Under the pieces are notes generated by a model, which saw only the letters and a list, made by a program, of their open reading frames with translations, ran no database searches and was not told the DNA's origin. From NCBI GenBank assembly GCA_029948255.1, contig JALIZF010001821.1, forward strand, positions 186,001 to 250,000: a stretch of 64,000 bases of DNA, written 5' to 3'. The position numbers and the translations under genes are program-made. Of the stretch, positions 43,188-53,845 are shown piece by piece. This DNA is from Telmatactis stephensoni (taxonomy: Eukaryota > Cnidaria > Anthozoa > Actiniaria > Isophelliidae). The number at the start of each line of letters is the position of its first letter. Positions within the stretch are counted from its first letter, which is position 1.

Positions 43188-44019
43188 TTATTACAGTGGA
43201 GTGCCTAGAAACTAGCTGGATAGCTAAGCGCTTTTCCACTACAAACAAATAATTTACATTTACATTTACAGCATTAATAAACTAATTTTAATTACAAGTT
43301 TCTCGTACCATTAGATTGCCGTCCATCAGAGTCCTCATCAGACGAAGCTGCCACACATTCTAAAATTAGAAAAAATTAACCAATCAATTTGAATAGCAAA
43401 AGTTAGCAAATTTGAATAGCACAAGTTGGCAATTCGAATAGCACAAGTTATGATTGTTAGATTTACATTATTTAGTTGAGATTATTTTATTGGAGTGCCT
43501 GGAAACTAGCTGGATAGCTAAGCGCTTTTCCACTACAAACAAATAATTTACATTTACATTTACAGCATTAATAAACTAATTTTAATCACAAGTTTCTCGT
43601 ACCATTAGATTGCCGTCCATCAGAGTCCTCATCAGACGAAGCTGCCACACATTCTAAAAATAGAAAAAATTAACCAATCAATTTGAATAGCAAAAGTTAG
43701 CAAATTTGAATAGCACAAGTTGGCAATTCGAATAGCACAAGTTATGATTGTTAGATTTACATTATTTAGTTGAGATTATTTTATTGGAGTGCCTGGAAAC
43801 TAGCTGGATAGCTAAGCGCTTTTCCACTACAAACAAATAATTTACATTTACATTTACAGCATTAATAAACTAATTTTAATTACAAGTTTCTCGTACTATT
43901 AGATTGCCGTCCATCAGAGTCCTCATCAGACGAAGCTGCCACACATTCTAAACATAGAAAAATTGAATAGCAAAAGTTAGCAAATTTGAATAGCACAAGT
44001 TAGCAAGTTATGTTAGATT

Positions 44020-44582
44020 TTACAAAATACAAAATAAAAATTTACTGATCCAATTAATCTGCAAACTCTACAAGAATGCTGTTGTCACTTATCGATGAAT
44101 AATCTTTAAAAAGACACAAAGCCCTTGATCTTACCTCATATATTCAAAGAAATGATTCTAATACATTTAACATATCAAAAATACACTTCAAAATAATTTG
44201 CAATGATGAGGACATTGTTTGTGCTATAACACTATTCCAAATCCGAGAAAAACTGGCACGAGTTATGAGTTTTGACAAACTGACCAATTAGAGCACTGTA
44301 TTTTATCATGTGACATGTTTGAATGGCTTGGCGGCCATTTGTATGTGTTCTCGGTTGAACTGAAAATAACAGCAGGTTTTAGCTTCTGAAATGCTTTGTT
44401 TTTTTGATAATAGTAGATTCTATTCATGTTCAATGGAGCAGAGACACTTCAGAAGTATTCTTGTCGCATTGTTTCAGAGTAAAATTCTTGCTCTTTAACT
44501 AAAATGATGGATGTAAACATGTAGCGATCTACAACGCATTCGACAAGATTGCTAGAATGATCAGAGAACTCGGTTTAATTTG
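44020..44582. mobile_element. TGTATACAT element, copy IV, internal fragment
   Basis: About 560 bp matching the interior of copies I-III, without either terminus, embedded between array units. The right junction (GGTTTAATTTGAATAGC) appears to be a recombination across the short homology TTTGAA, which the element interior and the array both contain. Confidence 0.7.
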
Positions 44583-45365
44583 AATAGCTAAGCGCTTTTC
44601 CACTATAAACAAATCATTTACATTTACATTTACATTTACAGCATTAATAAACTAATTCTAATTACAAGTTTCTTGTACCATTAGATTGCACTCCATCGGA
44701 GTCCTCATCAGACGAAGCTGCCAAACATTCTAAGCATAGAAAAAATTAACCAATCTATTTGAATAATAAAAGTTAGCAAATTTGAATAGCACAAGTTAGC
44801 AATTTGAATAGCACAAGTTAGGTTAGATTCACATTATTTAGTTGAGATTATTTCAGTGGAGTGCCTAGAAACTAGCTGGATAGCTAAGCGCTTTTCCACT
44901 ATAAACAAATCATTTACATTTACATTTACAGCATTAATAAACTAATTCTAATTACAAGTTTCTCGTACCATTAGATTGCCATCCATCAGAGTCCTCATCA
45001 GACGAAGCTGCCAAACATTCTAAGCATAGAAAAAATTAACCAATCTATTTGAATAATAAAAGTTAGCAAATTTGAATAGCACAAGTTAGCAATTTGAATA
45101 GCACAAGTTATGTTAGATTTACATTATTTAGTTGAGATTATTTCAGTGGAGTGCCTAGAAACTAGCTGGATAGCTAAGCGCTTTTCCACTATAAACAAAT
45201 CATTTACATTTACATTTACAGCATTAATTAATAAACTAATTCTAATTACAAGTTTCTCGTACCATTAGATTGCCGTCCATCAGAGTCCTCATCAGACGAA
45301 GCTGCCACACATTCTAAACATAGAAAAATCAACAAATCAATTTGAATAGCACAAGTTAGCAAGTA

Positions 45366-47460
45366 AGGAAGTCAACTAAAAACAAGCAAGCAGGCAATAA
45401 TTAAAACCCGAGATCGATGTTATACCGAGAAAATTAGAGGTTAATGCACTCGAGCTCGCTAATAATGAACTAGAAATTTTAAATAGTGCACGAGTCATTA
45501 GCCGAGCGTTACCAAGCAAAGAGTATGTTAACCTTTCAACTCATGGATTACAAATCCTCGAGTTATTGTGAGGGGGAAGGATATGCAAATGTGTCACTCG
45601 CTCGCTCGCTCACTCACAAATTATAAACTTTTGAGGGAATGTTAGATCTAATGACAATCCAAGTCTAGCATCAATTAGAACATGCCCAGTATGAAACTTA
45701 GATATAGAACAAGGAATGGACAGATAGCTATTGTCAAAACGTAACTTAAATAGTATAAACAAACATGCTGTGTTGTAAACAGGATATTTGATGTTATTTA
45801 ACATCTAGTGCAGTACTTCATTGAATGGAACCAGAAAAAAAGGACTTTCTTTTTCAAATGCCTTTCGATTTTTTTTCCACTGATGTCATATTTTGGGTCT
45901 AGCATAGCAAAATTTCCCTACTGTTCAGCATAGACATTGTATACCTTCAAGCACAAGAATCCTGAGACTAAGGCTAAGAATGACCAAGCTGTTGTATTAC
46001 TATTTGCCGCAAAGTAAACTGTATTGCAGTAATGTATTCGATGCCTATGGACAAGCGGCTGTAGCGTTACACTGCATTATTTTTAGTTCATGAAGATTTT
46101 TTCAAGCGCGCCACGATGGCTTGCCGCCACGGATAGATTTCTTTGTTTTATTTTCATTACTCCTTTTGCTCTGGTCTTTATATTTTTAATATTTGATCAA
46201 ATTTCAAACATGCTTCATTTTACTCACAGTGACCTTTGACAAGTCAGCTAATTATAGCTGTAGGCTAACCTTGGCCAAAATAACTCAGTGGATCTACTTG
46301 ACTTTTTTTGTAATATCTAGTGTATATCGATTGACTAAACACTTTAAGACTAATATTGTAACAAATACTTCAGATACAATATTGTATTGTATTTATCACT
46401 TTTTGTAAATCGTTTGATCTAACGAGTCAAATACAGGAGACAATGTGGCACTTTTGAACGCGATGCAACATACAGTGAGTCTGAAGCAACATCGTGCATA
46501 CAATACAGGAAACCAATTTCGCACCAAAAAGCATCTAGTATTTATAATACATCAACAGCAATGAATTCAGACTTTGGCCGCCACGCTCCTTATAAAAGTA
46601 TGCGTGTTATTCATTGACTGAAGAAAATGTTATGGCTTCAAACTGCTGATAAAGCATAAGGATTACACAAAAAATGCTTCTTGAAAGTAAAAAAAAGAAA
46701 AGAAAAACACCCTAATTTTGTAATGAGATTGAGCCCTCAGGGCTTCCTATGTCCGTCATTTGCGGGTTAATTTATTATTACTCGTACCCAGGCCGTAGGC
46801 CGGGAACGAGTTATAAACTGCAATTTTTTTTTTTCTGATTTCGTCTCGAGAAAAGGCCGTCTTGCGCAATTGGTCACGTGATGCTCTCCTGATTGGTTAA
46901 GAGCGTAAGAAACAATGCCCTTTATTCATCGCCAACTTTTCATAGTGAACGCAAACCAGGAACTTTAGGAATATAAGATGGCCGACATCAAGGAAAATAG
47001 CTTTCAGAGCCGGGCTGGCTTTCCAGCAATAAAACAAAGTGGAACTTTTAACTCGAGATAAACCTATTCACTTAAAAGAGCTTCAGAATGGACTGATATT
47101 TGGAGCTTGATTTACAATACCTTTGCCAAAAATCAAACTCTAAATGGAGTACTTGATCATGAAATGAAGCTCCCGCGTTTCAGACTGTTTCCTTGGAGCT
47201 GGAAATCTAAGAATTTCTCACCCTACATGTTGCTGAACGAAAACACATAGAGGCAAGTCAATTATATTTGACATTCAAGCATTGAGAGGTTTTTGTACCG
47301 AATTTTTATTATCGAAATTCTGGACCAGACCATTTGTATTTCAATTCTATGGAACAAGGATCTATGTGAACTGGCGCGTTTGGTCGCATAATATCTTTTA
47401 TTCACTTCTAAAACTCATTAATAATTCATAAGCAAATAGACCAATTGAAGACGTTTATTT
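45366..47460. other. non-coding stretch
   Basis: No gene could be supported. The stretch has one diffuse repeat (46775-46816, ACTCGT.CCCAGGCCGTAGGCCGGG) that matches 29836-29876 in inverted orientation and probably marks one end of a dispersed element. The rest is featureless AT-rich DNA, possibly intron. Confidence 0.45.
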
Positions 47461-47468
47461 CGTCGAGT

Positions 47469-48000
47469 GTTGAGACTTTTATACCAGATACAAACACTTA
47501 TGCATAAACATGAGTGTTTTATCAAAATCAGTTAAAACACTCATTAATATAACTAACTCTGATAAAACACTTATGTTTATGCATGAGTGTTATATCAGTA
47601 CAAGGTCTCAGTATAGTTGTCGGATCATTGACCTCATACAGTACCGACGAAACTTTTAATGAGAGTCATACCACTCTATTGTGATGTTCAGAATTCTTTT
47701 TACGTGGGATGGAAATTTGATTACTCTGCGCATGACTATATGTACGAAAAAAATGATAAGAAATACTTCAGTTATAAATGGATTTTTTCATAAATTCATT
47801 GCTATAACACCGAAAAGTAGGTATTTGACCGTGTTTGAAGAGTTCAATAAACTCGCAGATCGTGTCTTATCGGGTCAAAAACCACTCGGCTACGCCTCGT
47901 AATTTTAAACCCGATAAAACACTCCTGCTCGTTTTTTTACATATTACATATAAAACTGACATCTGAAACATGAACAAAAAAATACACGATTTGCTATAGT
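47469..48000. repeat. short inverted repeat and dispersed repeat piece
   Basis: ATACAAACACTTATGCATAAACATGAGTGT near 47486 is mirrored near 47560-47605, forming a hairpin-like element. Further on, 47942-48000 (AACATGAACAAAAAAATACAC) matches 27888-27945 in inverted orientation. Confidence 0.5.
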
Positions 48001-48345
48001 GTCAAAAACGTCGTTTATTATTATTATTATTATTATTATTATTCTAAGATTGCACACTACGTATGTAGTAGTAAATTACTTGAGATCTGGTGCCAACAAG
48101 ACTTCTCAGATCTCAAGGACCTTCCTCAAAATTCGTGCAGAGTTCAAGATGACTGTTTTCTGCAATTCCTCAACCCGACATTCTACCTTGATTTCTCGCA
48201 ACCACTTTTCCAGTTTTTTCGGAGTTGTTCCTAGTGCCCCAATTACAATAGGGATCACTTTCACTTTCATATTCCAAACCTTCTTCAGCTCTCTAGCTAG
48301 ATCTTGATATTTTTGAATTTTCTCTTCTTCCTTAGAAGGAAGAAG

Positions 48346-48410
<65 letters not shown>
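48001..48410 (-). pseudogene. 3' fragment of a REL-endonuclease (R4/Dong-like) LINE between (ATT)n tracts
   Basis: The minus strand encodes KYQDLARELKKVWNMKVKVI, VIGALGTTPKKLEKWL and QKTVILNSARILRKVLEI, the extreme C terminus of the same LINE type found at 57-63 kb. It is flanked on both sides by (ATT)n runs (48016-48043 and 48345-48410). Dong-type LINEs are known to insert into TAA/ATT microsatellites, which fits. The poly-Asn frame read through the microsatellite is an artefact. Confidence 0.7.
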
Positions 48411-48411
<1 letters not shown>

Positions 48412-48552
48412 GACTCCCATTGGCTGCTTTTTGTACCAGACTTCACTTGTTGAAGCTTGTTTGGCAGTTTTACATGACAAAACGATCCGCCATTTTAGTT
48501 GTTGTTGGTGGTGATGGTGGAAAACCATTCAAGTGCTACAGCCAACCAATCA

Positions 48553-48622
48553 CAATCAATTTCAAAATAAGCACTCAAAATGTCAAAATAAGCACTCAAA
48601 ATTTCAAAATAAGCACACTTTC
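48553..48622. repeat. short tandem repeat TCAAAATAAGCACTCAAAAT
   Basis: Three to four copies of an 18-20-bp unit in a row, no associated gene. Confidence 0.7.
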
Positions 48623-49077
48623 AACCAATTTAAAATAAATTGAGGTGCTCTTAGCCAAACAGAATGCTTAAATTTTTGTATGTATATGATTAGATCAAGT
48701 AATTCGAGATATCAGACGATTAAAAATGGCTTTTTGAGAAAAATTGGTGATAAATCCAAACTTCCAAGGTGATTTTTTTTCCTATTTCGTCAATCAAGTA
48801 TAAAGGCATAGAGGACTACATACAACATGTATCGTGCCAATTTAATCCTTAGAAGTTGCGATACAAAATTTGCGCTGCCGGTTACGACACAAAATTATGT
48901 AATCAAAACTACCGCCAAAATATCAACAAAATTTCAAAAACAGCGAGAACTATATCTGCTGTAAGAAAGACAAATGCGTATTGTAACTTGTGAACAAAAT
49001 ATGGAGAGATGAGAAGCTAAACGCCAATGTTATCCTCAAGCAAACTCGGGGAGTAATTTTTGTGACCACGAGGTGAG

Positions 49078-49165
49078 CGTTGCGATTCTACAAGATGTTA
49101 ACATACCTGTTGCGATTCTACAAGATTCTGTTGCGATTCTACAAGATGTTAACATACCTGTTGCC
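49078..49165. repeat. GTTGCGATTCTACAAGATGT tandem repeat
   Basis: About two and a half copies of a 30-bp unit (GTTGCGATTCTACAAGATGT followed by TAACATACCT), immediately left of the 2.8-kb TIR element. Confidence 0.7.
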
Positions 49166-49260
49166 AAGTGTCGTTGTGTTTGCTGCACTAGGTATAATTC
49201 AGTAAGCTTCAAAAGTAAGCAACTTCATCGAGTCGACGTTTGGGCTGCCAAGGTAAAGCC

Positions 49261-49464
49261 CTCACGGTTTGTTATTCATGTTAATTTATTCAAAACAACA
49301 CCTTAATATCTGATGCAAAACAACGCACGGGAGTTTAGACTCAGAAGCAATTGTATTCAGAGAACTACTGTCTTTATTCCCAAAAGTCTGGGTCCCGTGC
49401 GGAATTTTGCAACAGATGGTAAGGTGTTGTTTTGAATAAATTAACATGATTAACAAACCGTGAG
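49261..49464. mobile_element. 204-bp MITE nested in the left TIR
   Basis: CTCACGGTTTGTTATTCATG...CAACACCTTA and its inverted copy TAAGGTGTTG...AACAAACCGTGAG give 45-bp ends. The undisturbed sequence of the target is visible in the right TIR (CTCACGGTAGCAGCAAG), which shows the insertion point. No gene. Confidence 0.75.
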
Positions 49465-50977
49465 GAGCAGCAAGTGATAACATCTGCGCATGCGTCAAAC
49501 TTCAGTGCGCGTTCTAGCGAAACTCGTAATGGCGGCACGAAACTAGTGAAATGTGGCAGTTTGAAAGGATTATTTCAAGCTATTCGTACTTCCATGAACA
49601 CTTATTATCCACCCAAAATATTTATGGAGTCTTTTTAAAGCTGTCTGTATAAAAAAGGTATCTTTTTTCCTGCTAAATTTTGCTAAATTTCTCACTTGGT
49701 TTGGTTGACTGAAGTGTGGAAGAAGTGGTTTGTTGACATGTGTTCATGGAAATTCTGAATGGCCCTGGAGCTATCAACAATGAATTTTAGGACAGTGTAC
49801 CAAAAAGGTAGGTCTTTATGCATCAGTATTTCTTGTGGGTAGTTAAAAATAAGGATCAAAAGCTTTTATTTTAATATAACAGCAAACTCGATCGGAGTTA
49901 TTCCTCTGAAATCCCATTTTTGTGTGATTTTGACAGTGATTATTTGTTACACACCAAAATATATCCCACCTAAGGTCTCGAAAAATGATATTGTCACTGT
50001 TGGTGAAGTTGAATAACGACTTCAAACGATTATCTTTTAGGGGGGAAGTTTGAGAATTTTGATGGTATTTAGCAATGTGTAATGTACAAGCAAATTTCAT
50101 GCTGGTCAAAATTAAGCCTAAATTAATCTTCAATCACTTGATGTCAACACTTTGCTTCTTTTGAGGCTGTTATTGAGCATTGAGCATGAATTATTTTCGG
50201 GAGTTTGAGAAATCAGTCAGAAAAGAGAGGTCCTAAGTGTCCTTTACAGTTGAGCTATTTTTTCTGGATGCCAACTTTACAATTTTACTCATGTATATGC
50301 ATACAACAATGAATCTTATAATTATAATATTGTAAAACCTTCAAGATAAGATAGATCTGCATTGAAGGAGGGATCAGACCTAACATCAACTAGATGCTAG
50401 CTAAGCATGTTAATTATATTTATCCTGAAATTTAACAGCCAGAACTTTGAAAAAAGTTAAATGGATTGTGTGTTTATGTCTGTTTGCCAACACACGTACT
50501 GGGCACTTCCTAACTTAATTACTAGGTAAGTTAAGAAGTGTACAGTCTGTTGCAGGCACCCCACTCTTGTATATATTTATAGACCCTTGCTATTACGGAA
50601 TCTAAATGACAATCCAAAGGGTGTCCACTATAATGAGAGGTGATAAAGTCAACTAAATTGCCATCTTTTCCATTATTCTCAGATTTGCAACCACTATACA
50701 TGAGGGTTTCCTAGCAACTCAAACAAGCCAGCTCATATGCATAGTCCAGTATTTGGAGATGGTGTTTATTAGATGCTATTAGTGAAGTGATATCAATACT
50801 GACTTCCAGGCTATGATTTGTAAAAGGATCACAGCCAAACACAACATTTTTTTGTTCTTGAACTATTTCAGTAGTATCTGTACACATATATTTGGGTGTG
50901 TATCATTTACATGTGTAGGATTATTTAGTGGGTGTGCATAGTTTAATGGTGTCAAGTCTGCTTAGTGTGTATTGATC

Positions 50978-51306
50978 CCGGGGGGGGGACTCCCATCGAA
51001 AATGGGTGGGGATGATCGTCGGAAATTTTCAAAAATACCCCTAAAAGATACCAGAGTCTTACGAAGGTGGGCGTGGCAGCATAAGAATTTTACCCCTAAA
51101 AGATACCAATTTAAAAGCTGTAGTTGCTGTTATTATAATGTAATATTTTATTCTCTTAAAAAGATACCCTAAAAGATACCAGCGTAGACTTCGGAGGCCC
51201 CAAAACCTTTAATACACCCTAAAAGATACCAGATCCCTGATTTTGACCCCTAACAGATACGACGATCATCCCCGCCCAACGATATATGGGAGTCCCCCCC
51301 CCGGGG
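50978..51306. mobile_element. poly-G terminus MITE, copy B
   Basis: Starts CCGGGGGGGGACTCCC and ends GGGAGTCCCCCCCCCGGGG, with repeated CCCTAAAAGATACC motifs inside. Flanks TATTGATC and TATTGATG agree in 7 of 8 bases, consistent with an 8-bp duplication. It is the unbroken relative of 3391-5886. Confidence 0.8.
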
Positions 51307-51321
51307 TATTGATGTACTGAT

Positions 51322-51660
51322 CTAGCAGCTGTTTGAAGTTGCATTTGAAATATTAAAGTTTATGTTGTTTTTAGATGATAACCTGTTGAAAATCTCTTTT
51401 TCTTTAGCTCCACAATTTGAACAAAATTTGTTAATCATAACAGGTACACAAGTATTACAGTAATAAGAAATGCTATTGCCGTTTATATGAATACAAATTG
51501 ATTTAAATTGTACGTGTAGACCTTCTGAAGCATTTTTAAGTGATAAAAGTATTAAAACAGTCATCACTTGAAGTTCCTTTTCCGTGTTTGTGTTTATTAA
51601 ATGTGGCATAAAACTCGGTTTAGCTTTATATTTGTAACGTGTACTGCGCAAACCAAACAT
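51322..51660 (-). CDS. unrecognised frame with zinc-ribbon-like motif
   Basis: An open frame of 112 codons contains YYCNTCVPVMINKFCSNCGA, i.e. C-x2-C-x9-C-x2-C, a zinc-ribbon-like pattern, preceded by HLINTNTEKELQVMTVLILL. I do not recognise the family. Its start ATG follows a T/A-rich tract and could equally be an internal exon start (GCGCAG|TACACG). It lies within the 2.8-kb TIR element, so it may belong to that element or to a host gene on the minus strand. Confidence 0.35.
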   Translation of the reverse strand: MFGLRSTRYKYKAKPSFMPHLINTNTEKELQVMTVLILLSLKNASEGLHVQFKSICIHINGNSISYYCNTCVPVMINKFCSNCGAKEKEIFNRLSSKNNINFNISNATSNSC

Positions 51661-51734
51661 TTTCGAAATATTTTCGGCTTTACTGCATTCAAATACTAAA
51701 GTTGAGTATCGGTTTTGCGAGATGGTTATAACTT

Positions 51735-51836
51735 TTATGAAAGTAAGAAGAAAAACTTGTCTTTCCTGCCCTCAACAAACAGAAAACAACAAAGAATAAG
51801 CAGAAAAACGATAGCGAATTTTAATAGAGCCGCCAT
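51735..51836 (-). CDS. 33-residue frame with signal-peptide-like sequence
   Basis: GAAAATGG gives a good translation context. The product starts MAALLKFAIVFLLILCCFLF followed by VEGRKDK, a textbook signal peptide with a likely cleavage after VEG, and soon ends at TAA. It lies just upstream of the zinc-ribbon frame on the same strand. A splice donor before the stop is not obvious. It may be a first coding exon, a micro-protein, or chance. Confidence 0.35.
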   Translation of the reverse strand: MAALLKFAIVFLLILCCFLFVEGRKDKFFFLLS

Positions 51837-52014
51837 TTTCACTGCATGCTCCAGCGATCACATGAATTCCGTTCAGCGGACCGCGCATACTCGCAACGTT
51901 ATCACTTGCTGCTACCGTGAGGGCTTTACCTTGGCAGCTCAAACGTCGACTCGATGAAGTTGCTTACTTTTGAAGCTTACTGAATTATACCCAGTGCAGC
52001 AAACACAACGTGAC

Positions 52015-52860
52015 AAGAAGTGACAACTTGCTCTGTAAAATTGAAATCGGTCATCTTTTGTTTTATAATCAATAAGAAGAACTTTTTCGTCAGTGGAATG
52101 TTAAAAGTGATTCAGCACTGAGTCCTAGAACTCTGTTAGTAAAAGGCCTTGAAAATTATCGATTGATTTGGAGATTGGTATAAACTGGCGCCTAACGGTT
52201 GATACGCCGCTATGGTTGATACGCTACGTACAAGAAGAAGTTCTTGTCTTTCGATGAGCCAGCGAAGGCTAAAAGTCTGCTAAAGTACTACTCGTTTGGC
52301 GTTTTCTTCGATTTCTGATTAAATTTCTTTGCCCAACGTTAACCTAAGAGAACTTGTGGTGACAGACTTTCTAAACTTTCTATGAGATGGTTTTGGATAA
52401 CCAGTCTACAAAACAGTAAATATTAAGATGAATTTGGAAAGCCGGCGAACTTTGTTTTCAAGATCCGATTGAAATATGTTGATCTCAGTAAGCTTATTCG
52501 AAAAACTTGAATGAATTGTTGTTGTTGTATTTTTCCCCTTCTTCTTCTTCTTTTAATTCTAGGTGTCATGCATTTTGTAAATAAGATTGTTAAAGTTTTC
52601 TTTTTGGAAAAATCCTCAAATTTATTACCAGGAACATTTTTTTCTTTCTCACTGTGGGTCTCACATTTCGATGATATTATTATAGTGTAATAGGCCTGTT
52701 GTATTGAAATTGGACCACGGCTATTACACCACGATAATGACGGCGATATGATTGTCATGCCATGACCAAGCGTCACGTTGCACAAAGTGACCAATCAGAA
52801 TTTATACAGTGTATGGAAATATATTGAATAATCATTATCGTTAGCGCGCACATGTTTAGT
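52015..52860. other. non-coding stretch
   Basis: No gene supported. A loose inverted pair (ATTATAGTGTAATAGG and CTATTACACCACGATAAT, 52680-52735) and a CTT microsatellite (52538-52550) are the only structures seen. Confidence 0.4.
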
Positions 52861-52878
52861 ATTTTTCGATTATCTTAC

Positions 52879-52929
52879 CGTTAGATTGTCGTCCATCAGA
52901 GTCCTCACCAGACGAATATGCCAAATATT
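52879..52929 (-). CDS. candidate 51-nt exon, copy B18 (most diverged)
   Basis: Acceptor CTTTGTTTTAG, 51 nt, donor GTAAGAT, the best donor in the series. It reads E-YLAYSSGEDSDGRQSN in the same phase. Relative to the consensus it has four replacements in the first half and synonymous changes in the second (CGG/CGA, AAT/AAC). The intron upstream contains the shared GCACAAGTTAGCAAGCAAGC block. Retention of frame and signals despite divergence supports coding. Confidence 0.6.
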
Positions 52930-53075
52930 CTAAAACAAAGAGTAAATTGACGAATCAATTTGAAAAGCACAAGTTAGCAAGCAAGCAAGCAAGCCTACTA
53001 ATGACAAGAAGGAAAGAGAGACAGCGTTGTTCTTCGTAGAGTTGAGAATTAACAACAATACGTAGTTGCTCGTAC

Positions 53076-53129
53076 CCTTCGTTTCTTGACCATAACCATC
53101 CTCAACTACAGACGAATCTACCATTGTTT
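53076..53129 (-). CDS. candidate 54-nt exon A, paralogous to the B exons
   Basis: Acceptor ATTTTTAG, 54 nt, donor GTACGAG. In the shared phase it reads E-TMVDSSVVEDGYGQETK. Alignment with B copies (E-CVADSSDKDSDGRQSN) shows the common pattern E-x-x-x-DSS-x-x-acidic-x-G, same phase-1 borders and similar splice sites, so A and B probably derive from an older exon duplication. It lies 147 bp upstream of copy B18. Confidence 0.55.
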
Positions 53130-53189
53130 CTAAAAATGATAAAAACTTAAATTAGCAAAACTTATCAATGTAATGAGCAATAATAGGTA

Positions 53190-53338
53190 GGTTGGTTGGT
53201 TGGTTGGTTGGTTGGTTGGTTGGTTGGTTGGTTGGTTGGTTGGTTGGTTGGTTGGTTGGTTGGTTGGTTGGTTGGTTGGTTGGTTGGTTGGTTGGTTGGT
53301 TGGTTGGTTGGTTGGTTGGTTGGTTGGTTGGTTGGTTG
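53190..53338. repeat. (GGTT)n microsatellite, about 37 units
   Basis: An almost pure GGTT run of about 149 bp, then GGTAGGAAGGTAGGG. The Val-Gly-Trp-Leu and Pro-Thr-Asn-Gln frames over it are artefacts of a 4-bp repeat in open phase. Confidence 0.95.
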
Positions 53339-53615
53339 GGTAGGAAGGTAGGGAGAAAAGTCGGAGCCAGTAACTACAGAATAAACGATACCTAAATTCA
53401 TATAAAAAAAACGAAAGAAAAACATAGAAATAATGACTAAACAGTCGAAAGAAAGAAAGAGCGAATGAGGATGATAATGAGATTAAGAATGAGATTAGTT
53501 AAGGAATAAGAAATATTGCCAAAACATTGAAACAAAATTAAAAAGTTAGAAGAGAAAAGAAAGTATTTTTGTACTAGTATTTATAACCAAAATGTAATTA
53601 TATGTTTCTCGTACT

Positions 53616-53813
53616 ATTAGATTGTCGTACATCAGAGTCCTCATCAGACGAATCTGCCACACATCAACAAATCACGTTAGCGCTAGCAAGTTAGCAAACT
53701 AAAACAAGCAAGTAGGCAAAGAGAGTCAGCTTTTCTTTTCGTAGCGTTGACATTTATCAATCGTTGTTGCTCGTATCCTTAGTATTTTGGCCACATCCGT
53801 CTTAATGTAAATG
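53616..53813 (-). pseudogene. decayed A/B exon pair
   Basis: Positions 53616-53665 match a B exon but have lost the acceptor (TTTGTTG instead of TTTAG) and changed the donor side to AATAGTACG. Positions 53765-53813 match exon A with indels and a lost acceptor. Their order and spacing match the A-B18 pair, so an ancestral two-exon module was duplicated and this copy died. Confidence 0.6.
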
Positions 53814-53845
53814 AACTGTCCCTCTCTCTTCAACAAGCAGATATT

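Larger units (their letters stand above)
35456..45365 (-). repeat. exon-array repeat, main block (13 units, segmentally duplicated)
   Basis: Candidate 51-nt minus-strand exons lie at 35477, 35788, 37977, 38261, 38555, 40742, 41036, 43309, 43613, 43897, 44689, 44969 and 45263 (start coordinates, each spanning 51 nt). All are open in the same phase, with acceptor TATTTTTAG or TATGTTTAG and donor GTACGAG or GTACAAG. Adjacent units are about 294-311 bp apart where uninterrupted. Coding variants include CVTAS (38261), DCVAASSNEVSD (35477), ECLAAS with DGVQSN (44689) and DGWQSN (44969). The 43897 copy ends A instead of G before its donor. Between units sit near-identical 1.9-kb inverted-repeat elements, showing repeated segmental duplication. 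Confidence 0.8.
49171..52014. mobile_element. 2.8-kb element with about 110-bp terminal inverted repeats
   Basis: GTTGTGTTTGCTGCACTAGG ... GCTGCCAAGGTAAAGCCCTC at 49175-49266 is repeated inverted at about 51920-52012, with further similarity (GCAGCAAGTGATAAC) continuing inward. The left repeat is broken by a nested MITE at 49261-49464, the interior by the poly-G MITE copy B. Two minus-strand frames of possible interest lie near the right end. Superfamily unknown; no transposase motif seen. Confidence 0.65.

Noticed and set aside
2540..45313. CRISPR array reading of the regularly spaced 51-bp units
   Set aside because: Spacers are themselves repeated, spacing is hundreds of base pairs, the units have splice borders and a reading frame, and the surroundings are animal DNA.
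48106..48528. Poly-asparagine protein
   Set aside because: The Asn run is an (ATT)n microsatellite read on the minus strand; only the LINE C-terminal fragment after it is meaningful.
53165..53425. Pro-Thr-Asn-Gln and Val-Gly-Trp-Leu repeat proteins
   Set aside because: Both are translations of a pure GGTT microsatellite.
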